Part shown: in pieces, positions 25,132-34,419 of the stretch | How the letters are laid out: the number at the start of each line of letters is the position of its first letter | Position numbering within the stretch: position 1 is the first letter of the stretch | Source of the DNA: Streptomyces sp. CBMA152 | GTDB lineage: Bacteria > Actinomycetota > Actinomycetes > Streptomycetales > Streptomycetaceae | Assembly: GCF_014596475.1 (NCBI RefSeq) | Contig: NZ_MECJ01000028.1 | Coordinates: 186,001 to 250,000, forward strand | DNA: 64,000 bases | Direction of reading: 5' to 3' | The notes under the pieces: generated by a model | What the model was told of the DNA's origin: nothing | Database searches by the model: none | What the model saw: the letters and a program-made list of their open reading frames with translations, nothing else | Made by a program: the position numbers and the translations under genes

Positions 25132-25839
25132 ATGTCATACGGCTCTTCCCTCGGACCGCTGCTCGCGGCCACCGGTCTGCGCAAGGCCTTCGGCTCCACC
25201 CCGGCGCTCGACGGCGCGGACTTCGCCATCGCGCCCGGCGAGATCGTCGCGGTCATGGGCCCGTCGGGCTCCGGCAAGTCCACGCTGCTGCACTGCCTGG
25301 CCGGGATCGTGCCGCCCGACGAGGGGACGATCACGTACGACGGCCGTGAGCTGACCGCGCTGAACGACGCCCGGCGCTCCGCGCTGCGCCGCTCGGACTT
25401 CGGCTTCGTCTTCCAGTTCGGCCAGCTCGTCCCGGAGCTGACCTGCGTAGAGAACGTGGCGCTCCCGCTGCGGCTCGACGGGGTGCGGCGCAAGGACGCC
25501 GACCGCACGGCCCTGCACTGGCTGGAGCGGCTTGAGGTCGCCGAGCTGGCCAAGCGGCGGCCCGGCGAGATATCCGGCGGCCAGGGCCAGCGCGTCGCCG
25601 TGGCCCGCGCCCTGGCCACCTCGCCCCGCGTGGTCTTCGCGGACGAGCCGACCGGCGCCCTGGACTCCCTCAGCGGCGAGCTGGTGATGAAGCTGTTCAC
25701 CGAGGCCGCCCGCGACTGTGGCGCGGCCGTGGTCCTGGTCACCCATGAGGCCCGGGTCGCCGCCTACTCCGACCGCGAGATCACCGTCCGGGACGGAAAG
25801 TCCCGCGACCTCACCCTCGCCGGGAGCGGCGCGCGATGA
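25132..25839 (+). CDS. ABC transporter ATP-binding protein (exporter 1)
   Basis: A 235-residue nucleotide-binding subunit of the MacB/LolD/BceA type. Walker A is GPSGSGKST, the Q-loop region reads FVFQFGQLVPELT, the signature is ISGGQGQRVAVARAL, Walker B is RVVFADEPTGALDS, and the H-loop is VTHEAR. It begins the five-gene operon, 20 bases after a palindromic operator. Its stop overlaps the start of its permease (ATGA), so the two are translationally coupled. It is closely similar to the second ATPase at 28744, pointing to duplication of the module. Confidence 0.93.
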   Translation: MSYGSSLGPLLAATGLRKAFGSTPALDGADFAIAPGEIVAVMGPSGSGKSTLLHCLAGIVPPDEGTITYDGRELTALNDARRSALRRSDFGFVFQFGQLVPELTCVENVALPLRLDGVRRKDADRTALHWLERLEVAELAKRRPGEISGGQGQRVAVARALATSPRVVFADEPTGALDSLSGELVMKLFTEAARDCGAAVVLVTHEARVAAYSDREITVRDGKSRDLTLAGSGAR

Positions 25840-28178
25840 TCCGCCGGCTCCACCAGCTCGCCCTCGGCGCCAAGTTCGCCGTCACCGGTGGCCGCGAGGG
25901 CTGGATCCGTACGGTCCTCACCGCGATCGGGGTCGGGCTCGGCGTCGCCCTGCTCTTCGTCGCCGCCTCGATCCCGCACGTCAACGAGGCCAACACCCGG
26001 CGCGGCGACGCCCGGGTGCCCGCCGCGTCCGGCTCCGCCAAGGGGTTCGCGCACACCGACGCCTCGGTGCTCTTCAACCCCGCCCACACCGAGTACCACG
26101 ACGACGGCATCGCCGGACTGCTGCTGCGCCCCGAGGGTGCGCACCCCGCCGTTCCGCCCGGTCTGAGCGCCCTGCCCGGCCCCGGCGAGATGGCCGCCTC
26201 GCCCGCCCTGCGCGATCTGCTCGCCTCCCCGTCCGGTGAAGTACTGCGCAAGCGGCTCCCGTACAAGATCACGGCGTCGATCGGCGACGCCGGTCTGATC
26301 GACCCGAACGAGCTCTTCTACTACGCGGGCAGCGCCACCCTCTCCAAGGCCGACGGCGCGAGCCGCACCAACGCCTTCGGCGGCCACCTCGACAAGGTGC
26401 CGCTGACGCCGACCCTGGTGGCGCTCACCGTGGTCAGCTGTGTCGTCCTGCTCACCCCGGTCCTGATCTTCATCGCCACCGCCGTACGGTTCGGCGGAGA
26501 GCGGCGCGACCGGCGGCTCGCCGCGCTGCGCCTGGTCGGCGCGGACACCGCGATGACCCGCTGGGTCGCGGCCGGTGAGGCGCTCGCGGGCTCGGCGTTC
26601 GGGCTCGTGCTCGGCGTGGCCCTCTTCCTCGGCGGCCGTGAGCTCATCGGGGGCGTCCAGCTGTGGAGCTTCGCCGCCTTCCCCGTCGACTTCACCCCGG
26701 TCCCGGCGCTCGCCGCCCTGGTGCTGCTCGCGGTGCCGCTGGCCGCCGTGGTGGTCACGCTGTTCGCGATGCGCTCGGTGACGGTCGAGCCGCTGGGTGT
26801 CGTACGCGAGAGCAGGCCGCGCCGGCGCAGGCTCTGGTGGCGTCTGGTGCTGCCGGCCCTCGGGGTCGCGGTCATCGCCCTCTCCCCGACCGGCGGCCTC
26901 GACCGGGTGACGCCGGACCCCGACCTCGTCGCCTTCGGCACGGTCCTCACCCTGTTCGGTCTCGCCGCGCTGCTGCCGTGGGTGGTGGAGGCGGCGGTGG
27001 CCCGGCTGCGCGGCGGCCCGGTCTCCTGGCAACTGGCCGTGCGCAGGCTCCAGTTGAGCGGCGGCACCGCGAGCCGCGCGGTCGGCGGGATCACCGTGGC
27101 CGTGGCGGGCGCGATCTCACTGACGATGATGTCCGCCGGGATCCACGACGACTTCGTCCGGACGAACGACCACGATCCCAGCCGCGCCCAGATCGACGTG
27201 GTGTCACAGATACCGAGCGGCGAGCGGGCCCAGCGGATGATCTGGGACTTCCGCGAGACCACGGGCGTCACGTCGGTGATCGGCACGGTGGAGACGTACG
27301 CGACCAGGCCCGGCCCCGTCGCCGAGGGCGACATTCGGCCCACCACCACCCTGACCGTCGGCGACTGCGCCACCCTCGCCGAACTCGCCCACGTCGGCTC
27401 CTGCAAGGACGGCGACACCTTCGTCGTCCATCCCACCGACGACAAGAAGCAGGCCGCCTGGGTCGACCGGTCGGCCCGCCCGGGCGAGGCCGTCAACCTC
27501 GACACCACCGCGGACTACGACTCCTCGGTCGAGCCGCTCCTGTGGACCCTGCCGAAGTCGGCCCGCCCGGTCGACTCCCGCCCCGACCCGATGGGCGAGC
27601 AGCGCTCCGGCATCTTCGCCACCCCCGGCGCGGTCGACGTCACCAAGCTGCCGTCGGCCGAGACGAAGGCGATGGTCAAGGTCGACCCCGAGCTGCCGGA
27701 CGCCGTCGAGTACGTACGCAACACGGCGGCCGCGATCGACCCGGCCATGACCGTGCGTACCATCAGGAACGTCGAGCGCGACAAGAACTACGCCAGCATC
27801 CAGAAGGGCCTGCGGGCCGGGGCGATCGCCACGATGCTGCTGATCGCGCTGAGCCTGCTCGTCTCCCAGATCGAGCAACTGCGCGAGCGCAGGCGGCTGT
27901 TGTCGGTCCTGGTGGCCTTCGGCACCCGGCGCTCCTCGCTCGGCCTGTCGGTGCTCTGGCAGACGGCCGTGCCGGTCGTCCTCGGCCTCGCGGTCGCCGT
28001 GACGGGCGGGACCGCCCTGGGCGCGGCCCTGCTGCACATGGTCGACAAGGAGATCACCGACTGGTGGACGTTCGTGCCGCTGGCCGGGGCGGGCGCCGCC
28101 GCGGTGCTCGTGGTGACCCTGCTCAGCCTGCCGCCGCTGTGGCGGCTGATGCGCCCCGACGGACTCCGCACCGAGTGA
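25836..28178 (+). CDS. FtsX-type ABC transporter permease (exporter 1)
   Basis: A 780-residue membrane subunit with two FtsX-like halves. An N-terminal membrane segment (LTAIGVGLGVALLFVAA) is followed by an extracytoplasmic loop, a group of helices near 200-330, another group near 350-440, a large extracytoplasmic domain (about 440-640) and the last helices (about 660-770). The recurring motifs are RFGGERRDRRLAALRLVGAD and ERRRLLSVLVAFGTRRSSLG. Such permeases pair with MacB-like ATPases to expel peptides, antibiotics or lipids from the membrane rather than import solutes. The start overlaps the stop of the ATPase gene. Confidence 0.9.
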   Translation: MIRRLHQLALGAKFAVTGGREGWIRTVLTAIGVGLGVALLFVAASIPHVNEANTRRGDARVPAASGSAKGFAHTDASVLFNPAHTEYHDDGIAGLLLRPEGAHPAVPPGLSALPGPGEMAASPALRDLLASPSGEVLRKRLPYKITASIGDAGLIDPNELFYYAGSATLSKADGASRTNAFGGHLDKVPLTPTLVALTVVSCVVLLTPVLIFIATAVRFGGERRDRRLAALRLVGADTAMTRWVAAGEALAGSAFGLVLGVALFLGGRELIGGVQLWSFAAFPVDFTPVPALAALVLLAVPLAAVVVTLFAMRSVTVEPLGVVRESRPRRRRLWWRLVLPALGVAVIALSPTGGLDRVTPDPDLVAFGTVLTLFGLAALLPWVVEAAVARLRGGPVSWQLAVRRLQLSGGTASRAVGGITVAVAGAISLTMMSAGIHDDFVRTNDHDPSRAQIDVVSQIPSGERAQRMIWDFRETTGVTSVIGTVETYATRPGPVAEGDIRPTTTLTVGDCATLAELAHVGSCKDGDTFVVHPTDDKKQAAWVDRSARPGEAVNLDTTADYDSSVEPLLWTLPKSARPVDSRPDPMGEQRSGIFATPGAVDVTKLPSAETKAMVKVDPELPDAVEYVRNTAAAIDPAMTVRTIRNVERDKNYASIQKGLRAGAIATMLLIALSLLVSQIEQLRERRRLLSVLVAFGTRRSSLGLSVLWQTAVPVVLGLAVAVTGGTALGAALLHMVDKEITDWWTFVPLAGAGAAAVLVVTLLSLPPLWRLMRPDGLRTE

Positions 28179-28222
28179 CCCCCCACCCGTACGCAGACTT
28201 GACCTTCAGAAAGGCTCCGAGC

Positions 28223-28747
28223 ATGTCGATCGGCCACACCCTCCTCGGACTCCTTGAGTCGGGCCCCCGCCATGGGTACGACCTCAAGCGTGCCTTCGAC
28301 GAGAAGTTCGGGCACGACCGCCCGCTGCACTACGGGCAGGTCTACTCGACCATGTCGCGCCTGCTCAAGAACGGCCTCGTCGAGGTCGACGGCGTGGAGG
28401 CCGGCGGCGGTCCCGAGCGCAAGCGGTACGCGATCACCGACGCCGGCATCACCGATGTCGAGGCCTGGCTCAAGCAGCCGGAGAAGCCCGAGCCGTACCT
28501 CCAGTCGACCCTCTACACCAAGGTCGTGCTCGCCCTGCTCACCGGCCGCAGCGCCGGTGAGCTCCTGGACACCCAGCGGGCCGAGCATCTGCGGCTGATG
28601 CGCATCCTCACCGACCGCAAGCGCCGGGGCGACCTCCCCGACCAGCTGATCTGCGACCACGCCCTGTTCCATCTGGAGGCGGACCTGCGGTGGCTCGAAC
28701 TGACCGCCGCCCGCCTCGACCAGCTCGCCACGGAGGTACGCGCATGA
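28223..28747 (+). CDS. PadR-family transcriptional repressor
   Basis: A 174-residue regulator with an N-terminal winged helix (HTLLGLLESGPRHGYDLKRAFDE and GQVYSTMSRLLKNGLVEV). A helical C-terminal dimerisation region (about 90-174, TLYTKVVLALLTGRSAGELL) is also present, the two-domain PadR-s2 arrangement. An AGAAAGG Shine-Dalgarno precedes the ATG. It sits between two paralogous ABC modules and overlaps the second ATPase start (ATGA). PadR proteins of this context (LmrR-like) bind exported drugs and derepress their transporter; I infer autorepression through the palindrome at 25091. Confidence 0.92.
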   Translation: MSIGHTLLGLLESGPRHGYDLKRAFDEKFGHDRPLHYGQVYSTMSRLLKNGLVEVDGVEAGGGPERKRYAITDAGITDVEAWLKQPEKPEPYLQSTLYTKVVLALLTGRSAGELLDTQRAEHLRLMRILTDRKRRGDLPDQLICDHALFHLEADLRWLELTAARLDQLATEVRA

Positions 28748-29436
28748 CGCCCGCCGGTTCTCTGCTCATCGCCCGGGAGCTGCGCAAGGCGTACGGGCCC
28801 ACCCCCGCGCTCGACGGCGCCGAGTTCTCCATCCACCCCGGCGAGGTCGTCGCGGTGATGGGCCCCTCGGGGTCCGGCAAGTCGACGCTGCTGCACTGCC
28901 TGGCCGGGATCGTCACCCCCGACTCGGGGTCGATCGTCTACAACGGCCGTGAGCTCTCCTCGATGAAGGACGCCGAGCGCAGCGCGCTGCGGCGTACCGA
29001 GTTCGGCTTCGTCTTCCAGTTCGGCCAGCTCGTCCCCGAGCTGACCTGCGTGGAGAACGTGGCCCTGCCGCTGCGGCTGACCGGCGTGCGGCGCAAGGAG
29101 GCCGAGCGCACGGCCCTGTCCTGGATGGAGCGCCTGGAGGTCGACGACCTCGGGCACAAGCGGCCCGGCGAGGTCTCCGGCGGCCAGGGCCAGCGCGTCG
29201 CGGTCGCCCGCTCCCTGGTCACCTCGCCCCGGGTGGTCTTCGCGGACGAGCCGACCGGCGCCCTCGACTCGCTCAACGGCGAGCGCGTGATGCAGCTGCT
29301 CACCGAGGCCGCCCGGTCCACCAACGCGGCGGTCGTCCTGGTCACCCACGAGGCCCGGGTCGCCGCCTACTCCGACCGCGAGGTCGTCGTACGCGACGGC
29401 AAGTCCCGCGACATGATGCTGGAGCACTCCGTATGA
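28744..29436 (+). CDS. ABC transporter ATP-binding protein (exporter 2)
   Basis: A 230-residue MacB/BceA-type ATPase nearly identical in layout to the one at 25132: Walker A GPSGSGKST, FVFQFGQLVPELTCVENVALPL, signature VSGGQGQRVAVARSL, Walker B VVFADEPTGALDSLN. The start overlaps the PadR stop and the stop overlaps the next permease start, so four junctions of the operon are tight or overlapping. The high similarity to exporter 1 shows a tandem duplication with PadR between the copies. Confidence 0.93.
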   Translation: MTPAGSLLIARELRKAYGPTPALDGAEFSIHPGEVVAVMGPSGSGKSTLLHCLAGIVTPDSGSIVYNGRELSSMKDAERSALRRTEFGFVFQFGQLVPELTCVENVALPLRLTGVRRKEAERTALSWMERLEVDDLGHKRPGEVSGGQGQRVAVARSLVTSPRVVFADEPTGALDSLNGERVMQLLTEAARSTNAAVVLVTHEARVAAYSDREVVVRDGKSRDMMLEHSV

Positions 29437-31766
29437 ACCGCCTGAGGGACCTCGCCCTGGGGGCCAAGTTCGCGCTCACCGGCGGCCGCGAGGGCTGGAC
29501 CCGCACGCTGATGACCGCGCTCGGCGTCGGCCTCGGCGTGGCGCTGCTGCTCGCGACGACCGCGCTGCCCGGCGCGCTCAGCGCCCGGGACGCGCGCGAG
29601 GTCGCCCGCAACGACTTCGGCGCCGACGTCACCTCGGGCCCGGCCGCCGACACCATGCTGCTCGCGCGCACCGACACGGTGTACCGGCACGACGACATCC
29701 GCGGCCGTCTGCTGCAGCCCGAGGGCGACAAGGCCCCGGTGCCGCCGGGCCTGTCGGCGCTGCCCGCGCCGGGCACGATGGCTGCCTCGCCCGACCTGCG
29801 CGACCTGCTGGAGTCCCCGGCGGGCGCGCTGCTGCGCGAGCGGATCCCGTACAGGATCACCGCCACGATCGGCGACGAGGGCCTGCGCGGCCCGCATGAA
29901 CTCGCCTACTACGCGGGCAGCGACACACTGAAGGCCCGCAAGGGGTCGGGCTCGGAACGGGGCGAGGTCGACCGGATCAGCTCGTTCCCGGACAAGGCCC
30001 CGGGTGACAGGATCGACCCGATCCTCGCCCTCCTGATCGTGATCATCTTCGTGGTGCTGCTGCTGCCGGTGGCGGTGTTCATCGCGGCGGCCGTACGGTT
30101 CGGCGGCGAGGGACGCGACCGGCGGCTGGCCGCGCTGCGCCTGGTCGGCGCGGACAGCCGGATGACGCGCTGGATCGCGGCGGGCGAGGCGCTGGCGGGC
30201 TCGGCGCTCGGACTCGTCCTCGGCACGGTGTTCTTCCTGATCGTGCGGCAGTACGTGGGCGACATCACGATCGCGCAGCTCAACGTCTTCCCCTCCGACG
30301 TGAACCCGAGCGTGGGTCTCGCGCTGCTCGTGGGGGTGGCGGTCCCGGCGGCGGCGGTCGGCGTGACGCTGTTCGCGCTGCGCGGTGTGGTGATCGAACC
30401 GCTGGGTGTCGTACGGAAGTCGGTGCGGCGGGGCCGGCGGCTGTGGTGGCGCGTACTGCTCCCGGTCGTGGGCCTCGGTCTCCTCGCACCCATGATGGGC
30501 AAGGGCCGAGACCGAGGGTTCTTCAACCAGGCGCAGGTGATCGGCGGCACGGTGCTGCTGCTCATCGGCGTGACCGCGCTGCTGCCATGGCTGGTGGAGA
30601 CGGTGGTACGACGGCTGGGCAGCGGCGGGCTGGGCTGGCAACTGGCCGTCCGCAGGCTCCAGTTGAACTCCGGCGGCGCCGCCCGCCTGGTGAACGGCAT
30701 CGCGGTGGCGGTCGCCGGGGCGATCGCGCTGCAGATGCTGCTCAGCGGTGTCGAGAGCGACTACGTGACGTCGAGCGGCGAGGACACGGCGCGGGCGCAG
30801 ATGTACGTACCGATGAACGCCGACGTATCGAAGGCGGAGCAGCAGCGCAGGGTGTCGATCCTCCGCTCGACGCAGGGCGTCACGGGCACCGTGACACTCG
30901 GCCACGCGACCCTGGGCAGCCGTCCGGCGGACCCCGACCAGTACGCGGCGGCGACCATCGGGGACTGCGCGGCGCTGCGGGAGGTCGGCGAACTGCCGTC
31001 CTGCAAGGACGGCGACGTGTTCGTCGCCACCGGGAACGAGTTCGGCGGCACGGCGGCGAAGCCGGGCGCGAAGCTGTACTTCGAGCCGTCGTACGGCGAG
31101 AACAAGGGTGTCGGGCTGGCGTACACGATCCCGCGCGAGGCGAAGACGGTCCCCGCCCGCCGGGACCCGATGGGCAGCCACACGAGCGGTCTGCTGGCCA
31201 CGCCGGGCGCGCTGAAGCTGAAGGGGTTCGAGCGGGTCCCGGTCCAGTCCACGACGTTCGTGACGCTGCGGCCGGGCGATGCCAAGGCCGCGGACCGGGT
31301 CCTGAACGCGTCGTGGGCGGCCGACCCGCTCACCGGCGCGCGGGCGCTCAACGACCAGAAGACGGCGACGAAGTTCGCGGGGGTGCGGCGCGGGCTGTAC
31401 ATCGGGGCGGCGGCCGTCCTGATGCTGATCGGCACGAGCCTGCTGGTCTCGATGCTGGAGCAACTCCGCGACCGCCGCCGCCTGTTGTCGTCCCTGGTGG
31501 CTTTCGGCACCCGCCGCACCACCCTGAGCTGGTCGATCCTGTGGCAGACGGCGGTCCCGGTGGCCCTGGGCCTGGCCCTGGCCACAGCGGTGGGCCTGGG
31601 CCTCGGCGCCATGCTGCTGCGCATGGTGGGCCGCCCCCTGCACGTCGACTGGCCGTCGGTACTGGGGATGGTGGGCATCGGGGGAACGGTGGTCCTGATG
31701 GTGACGGCACTGTCACTGCCACCGATGTGGCGCCTGATGCGACCGGATGGACTGCGGACGGAGTAG
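29433..31766 (+). CDS. FtsX-type ABC transporter permease (exporter 2)
   Basis: A 777-residue paralogue of the permease at 25836, with the same order of membrane segments and extracytoplasmic loops. The landmark motifs are also shared (RFGGEGRDRRLAALRLVGAD, GGLGWQLAVRRLQLN, DRRRLLSSLVAFGTRRTTLS). The extracytoplasmic domain between about 430 and 640 has diverged most, suggesting different cargo or a heteromeric complex with exporter 1. A palindromic repeat begins shortly after the stop and may terminate the operon. Confidence 0.9.
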   Translation: MNRLRDLALGAKFALTGGREGWTRTLMTALGVGLGVALLLATTALPGALSARDAREVARNDFGADVTSGPAADTMLLARTDTVYRHDDIRGRLLQPEGDKAPVPPGLSALPAPGTMAASPDLRDLLESPAGALLRERIPYRITATIGDEGLRGPHELAYYAGSDTLKARKGSGSERGEVDRISSFPDKAPGDRIDPILALLIVIIFVVLLLPVAVFIAAAVRFGGEGRDRRLAALRLVGADSRMTRWIAAGEALAGSALGLVLGTVFFLIVRQYVGDITIAQLNVFPSDVNPSVGLALLVGVAVPAAAVGVTLFALRGVVIEPLGVVRKSVRRGRRLWWRVLLPVVGLGLLAPMMGKGRDRGFFNQAQVIGGTVLLLIGVTALLPWLVETVVRRLGSGGLGWQLAVRRLQLNSGGAARLVNGIAVAVAGAIALQMLLSGVESDYVTSSGEDTARAQMYVPMNADVSKAEQQRRVSILRSTQGVTGTVTLGHATLGSRPADPDQYAAATIGDCAALREVGELPSCKDGDVFVATGNEFGGTAAKPGAKLYFEPSYGENKGVGLAYTIPREAKTVPARRDPMGSHTSGLLATPGALKLKGFERVPVQSTTFVTLRPGDAKAADRVLNASWAADPLTGARALNDQKTATKFAGVRRGLYIGAAAVLMLIGTSLLVSMLEQLRDRRRLLSSLVAFGTRRTTLSWSILWQTAVPVALGLALATAVGLGLGAMLLRMVGRPLHVDWPSVLGMVGIGGTVVLMVTALSLPPMWRLMRPDGLRTE

Positions 31767-31777
31767 GGCGGCAGTTG

Positions 31778-32065
31778 CCCCACCCCGCCCCTTCCCTAAA
31801 GCCCTGGGCGGGCAGCCGGGTGCTTTGGCTGCGGGCCGGTGGGGGCTTGTCGCGCAGTTCCCCGCGCCCCTAGGAGGTACCTGGCAACCCGGGATGCGAC
31901 CGTCGACCTTTAGGGGCGCGGGGAACTGCGCGAGCAACCCAGCACGGTCCGCAGACGAAACGGGGTGCAGGGGCGAAGCCCCGCCGGGTCCGGGGCGCAG
32001 CCCCGGGAAACCCTCCTCGACCCCCACCCACTCCCGGAGGGTTTAGGGAAGGGGCGGGGTGGGGG
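31778..32065. repeat. Interspersed palindromic repeat, copy 3 (full)
   Basis: Element of about 288 bases between the convergent ABC permease and oxyR. Its ends are inverted (CACCCCGCCCCTTCCCTAAA against GTTTAGGGAAGGGGCGGGGT). The central 21-bp inverted repeat is at 31851-31871 with 31912-31932. As in copy 2, the right end extends into the coding region of the facing gene and supplies the oxyR stop codon at the same base of the element. Confidence 0.85.
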
Positions 32066-33047
32066 TTCGAACCGGGAGCTTGCGCATCGCGGACCGCAGC
32101 GCGGAAGCGAACTCCTCGAATTCGTCCTGCCGCGCCGTACCCGTACGGATCGCCAGGGCGACGCGACGCGACGGCGCGGGATCCGCGAAGTACCCCGTCA
32201 CCAGCCGATCGTTGCGAGCCGTCTCCACCTCCACAGCCGTACGCGGCAGAAGCGTCACCCCCAACCCCCCGGCCACCAACTGGACCAGCGTGGACAACCC
32301 CGCCGCCGTGGTCGTGACCGCCGCCCCCTCCTCCCGCCCCGCCTCCCGGCAGATGTCGAGCGCCTGATCGCGCAGGCAGTGCCCCTCGTCCAGCAGCAGC
32401 AGATCCAGCTCGCGCAACGCCTCGCGCGGCACGTCCGAACGCCCGCCCAGCCAGTGCTCACGCGGCATCACGAGCACGAAGTCCTCGTCGAAGAGCGGGA
32501 GTTCGGTCACACCGGGCACGCCCAGCGGGACCGCGAGCAGCAGCACGTCAAGCCGCCCCGCCGCCAGCCCGTCGAGCAGCGACGCCGTCTGCTCCTCGTG
32601 CACCTGGAGGTCGAGCTCGGGATACCGGTCGCGTACCAGCCGCAGCACCGTCGGCAGCAGATACGGGGCCACCGTCGGAATCACCCCGAGCCGCAGCACC
32701 CCGGTGAACGGGGCCCGTACCGCCTCGGCCTCCTCCAGGAGCTCACCCACCGCGTCCAGGACCACCTGCGCCCGGACCGCGAGCCGCTCCCCGGCCGGCG
32801 AGAGCAGCACCCGCCGGGTCGTACGCTCCAGGAGCTGCACCCCCAGCGTCTCCTCCAGCGCCGACACGGCCCCGGACAGCGCGGGCTGGCTCATGCCGAT
32901 CGCGGCCGCCGCGTCCCGGAAGTGCAGATGCTCGGCCACGGCGGCGAACGCCCGCAGCTGCGCGAGGCTCGGCTGCTTGGCGGCCCTGGGCGCGGTCCTC
33001 GCGCGATGCGCCGCGCCACCACCGCCCACACCATTACTTACGGCCAC
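32043..33047 (-). CDS. oxyR: LysR-family peroxide sensor
   Basis: A 334-residue hydrogen-peroxide regulator. The winged-helix DNA-binding domain covers about 25-85 (LAQLRAFAAVAEHLHFRDAAAAIGMSQPALS), and the LysR effector domain follows. The redox cysteines are C224 and C233 in EGHCLRDQALDIC, the exact OxyR spacing. The GTG start at 33047 has a GGAGG site nine bases upstream; a longer open frame upstream lacks such support. It diverges from ahpC with 134 bases between starts and should activate ahpCD on peroxide. The C-terminal PVRTPTPPLP tail and stop codon derive from the neighbouring repeat. Confidence 0.93.
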   Translation of the reverse strand: MAVSNGVGGGGAAHRARTAPRAAKQPSLAQLRAFAAVAEHLHFRDAAAAIGMSQPALSGAVSALEETLGVQLLERTTRRVLLSPAGERLAVRAQVVLDAVGELLEEAEAVRAPFTGVLRLGVIPTVAPYLLPTVLRLVRDRYPELDLQVHEEQTASLLDGLAAGRLDVLLLAVPLGVPGVTELPLFDEDFVLVMPREHWLGGRSDVPREALRELDLLLLDEGHCLRDQALDICREAGREEGAAVTTTAAGLSTLVQLVAGGLGVTLLPRTAVEVETARNDRLVTGYFADPAPSRRVALAIRTGTARQDEFEEFASALRSAMRKLPVRTPTPPLP

Positions 33048-33181
33048 TGATAACCACCTCCGATCACGATGACCGAGTCTAGCTATTTCACTGATCAATG
33101 CCTCCTGTGACACCATCCGTAATCCGTCCAACCCCCAGGGAAGCCCTCAAAAAGGACCCTTCCCGATCGCAAGGAGTGCGC
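33048..33181. promoter_or_regulatory. oxyR-ahpC divergent promoter region
   Basis: The 134-base spacer contains CTAGCTATTTCACTGATCAATG near 33079-33100. This includes an ATAGCTAG-like half site on the minus strand of the kind bound by OxyR. The ahpC Shine-Dalgarno (GCAAGGAG) is at 33170-33177. Binding by OxyR is inferred from the gene order. Confidence 0.5.
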
Positions 33182-33736
33182 GTGCTCACTGTCGGTGACA
33201 AGTTCCCCGAGTTCGACCTGACCGCCTGCGTCTCGCTGGAGAGCGGCCAGGAGTTCGAGCAGATCAACCACAAGACCTACGAGGGCAAGTGGAAGATCGT
33301 CTTCGCGTGGCCCAAGGACTTCACCTTCGTGTGCCCGACCGAGATCGCCGCGTTCGGCAAGCTGAACGAGGAGTTCGCCGACCGTGACGCCCAGGTCCTC
33401 GGCTTCTCCGGCGACTCCGAGTTCGTCCACCACGCCTGGCGCAAGGACCACGCCGACCTGCGTGACCTGCCCTTCCCGATGATGGCCGACTCGAAGCACG
33501 AGCTCATGCGCGACCTCGGCATCGAGGGCGAGGACGGCTTCGCCAAGCGCGCCGTCTTCATCGTCGACCAGAACAACGAGATCCAGTTCTCCATGGTGAC
33601 CGCCGGTTCCGTCGGCCGTAACCCCAAGGAGGTCCTGCGGGTCCTCGACGCCCTGCAGACCGACGAGCTGTGCCCGTGCAACTGGTCCAAGGGCGACGAG
33701 ACCCTGGACCCGGTCAAGCTCCTCTCGGGCGAGTGA
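33182..33736 (+). CDS. ahpC: Alkyl hydroperoxide reductase peroxiredoxin
   Basis: A 184-residue 2-Cys peroxiredoxin that reduces alkyl and hydrogen peroxides. The peroxidatic cysteine is C51 in FTFVCPTEI. A resolving cysteine is C164 or C166 in DELCPCNW, the actinobacterial arrangement in which AhpD, rather than AhpF, is the reductant. The GTG start follows GCAAGGAG. ahpD begins 17 bases downstream and oxyR diverges upstream, the classic peroxide-response unit of Streptomyces and mycobacteria. Confidence 0.96.
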   Translation: MLTVGDKFPEFDLTACVSLESGQEFEQINHKTYEGKWKIVFAWPKDFTFVCPTEIAAFGKLNEEFADRDAQVLGFSGDSEFVHHAWRKDHADLRDLPFPMMADSKHELMRDLGIEGEDGFAKRAVFIVDQNNEIQFSMVTAGSVGRNPKEVLRVLDALQTDELCPCNWSKGDETLDPVKLLSGE

Positions 33737-33753
33737 GCGGGAGCTGACCTGAC

Positions 33754-34287
33754 ATGGCTCTCGACGAACTCAAGTCCGCCCTGCCGGACTACGCCAAGGA
33801 CCTCAAGCTGAACCTCGGCTCGGTCATCGGCAACAGCGAGCTCCCGGCCCAGCAGCTGTGGGGCACGGTCCTCGCCTGCGCGATCGCCTCCCGCTCGCCG
33901 AAGGTCCTGCGCGAGCTGGAGCCCGAGGCCAAGGCCAACCTCTCCGCCGAGGCGTACACCGCCGCCAAGTCCGCCGCGGCGATCATGGCGATGAACAACG
34001 TCTTCTACCGGACGCGTCATCTGCTCTCCGACCCGGAGTACGGGACGCTGCGCGCGGGTCTGCGGATGAACGTCATCGGCAACCCGGGCGTGGAGAAGGT
34101 CGACTTCGAGCTGTGGTCGCTGGCCGTCTCCGCGGTCAACGGCTGTGGCCAGTGCCTCGACTCCCACGAGCAGGTGCTGCGCAAGGCCGACGTCTCCCGC
34201 GAGACGATCCAGGAAGCCGTCAAGATCGCCTCGGTGATCCAGGCGGTGGGCGTCACCCTGGACGCGGAGTCCGTGCTGGCCGAGTAG
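33754..34287 (+). CDS. ahpD: Alkyl hydroperoxidase AhpD
   Basis: A 177-residue all-helical thioredoxin-like partner that reduces AhpC, itself reduced through lipoyl proteins. The active site is C131-G-Q-C134-LDSH138, with E119 upstream as the proton relay. It is co-transcribed with ahpC under the presumed control of OxyR and closed by the hairpin at 34303-34331. Confidence 0.95.
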   Translation: MALDELKSALPDYAKDLKLNLGSVIGNSELPAQQLWGTVLACAIASRSPKVLRELEPEAKANLSAEAYTAAKSAAAIMAMNNVFYRTRHLLSDPEYGTLRAGLRMNVIGNPGVEKVDFELWSLAVSAVNGCGQCLDSHEQVLRKADVSRETIQEAVKIASVIQAVGVTLDAESVLAE

Positions 34288-34302
34288 GTAGGTACGTGAT
34301 GT

Positions 34303-34331
34303 GGCCCCCGCCGATGATGTCGGCGGGGGCC
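34303..34331. terminator. Terminator after ahpCD
   Basis: 12-bp stem GGCCCCCGCCGA (34303-34314) with 34320-34331 and a 5-base loop, 15 bases after the ahpD stop. Confidence 0.8.
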
Positions 34332-34364
34332 TTCGCGTACGTACGGCGCGGCCGTTATGCCTTT

Positions 34365-34408
34365 AGGGGCGCGGGGAACTGCGCGAGCAACCCAGCACGG
34401 TCCGCAGG
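34365..34408. repeat. Interspersed palindromic repeat, half copy
   Basis: Only the right half of the central arm (AGGGGCGCGGGGAACTGCGC) and the following AGCAACCCAGCACGGTCCGC are present. The other half and both ends are missing. It lies between convergent ahpD and the AI-2E transporter gene. Confidence 0.75.
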
Positions 34409-34419
34409 CGAACACGCAC

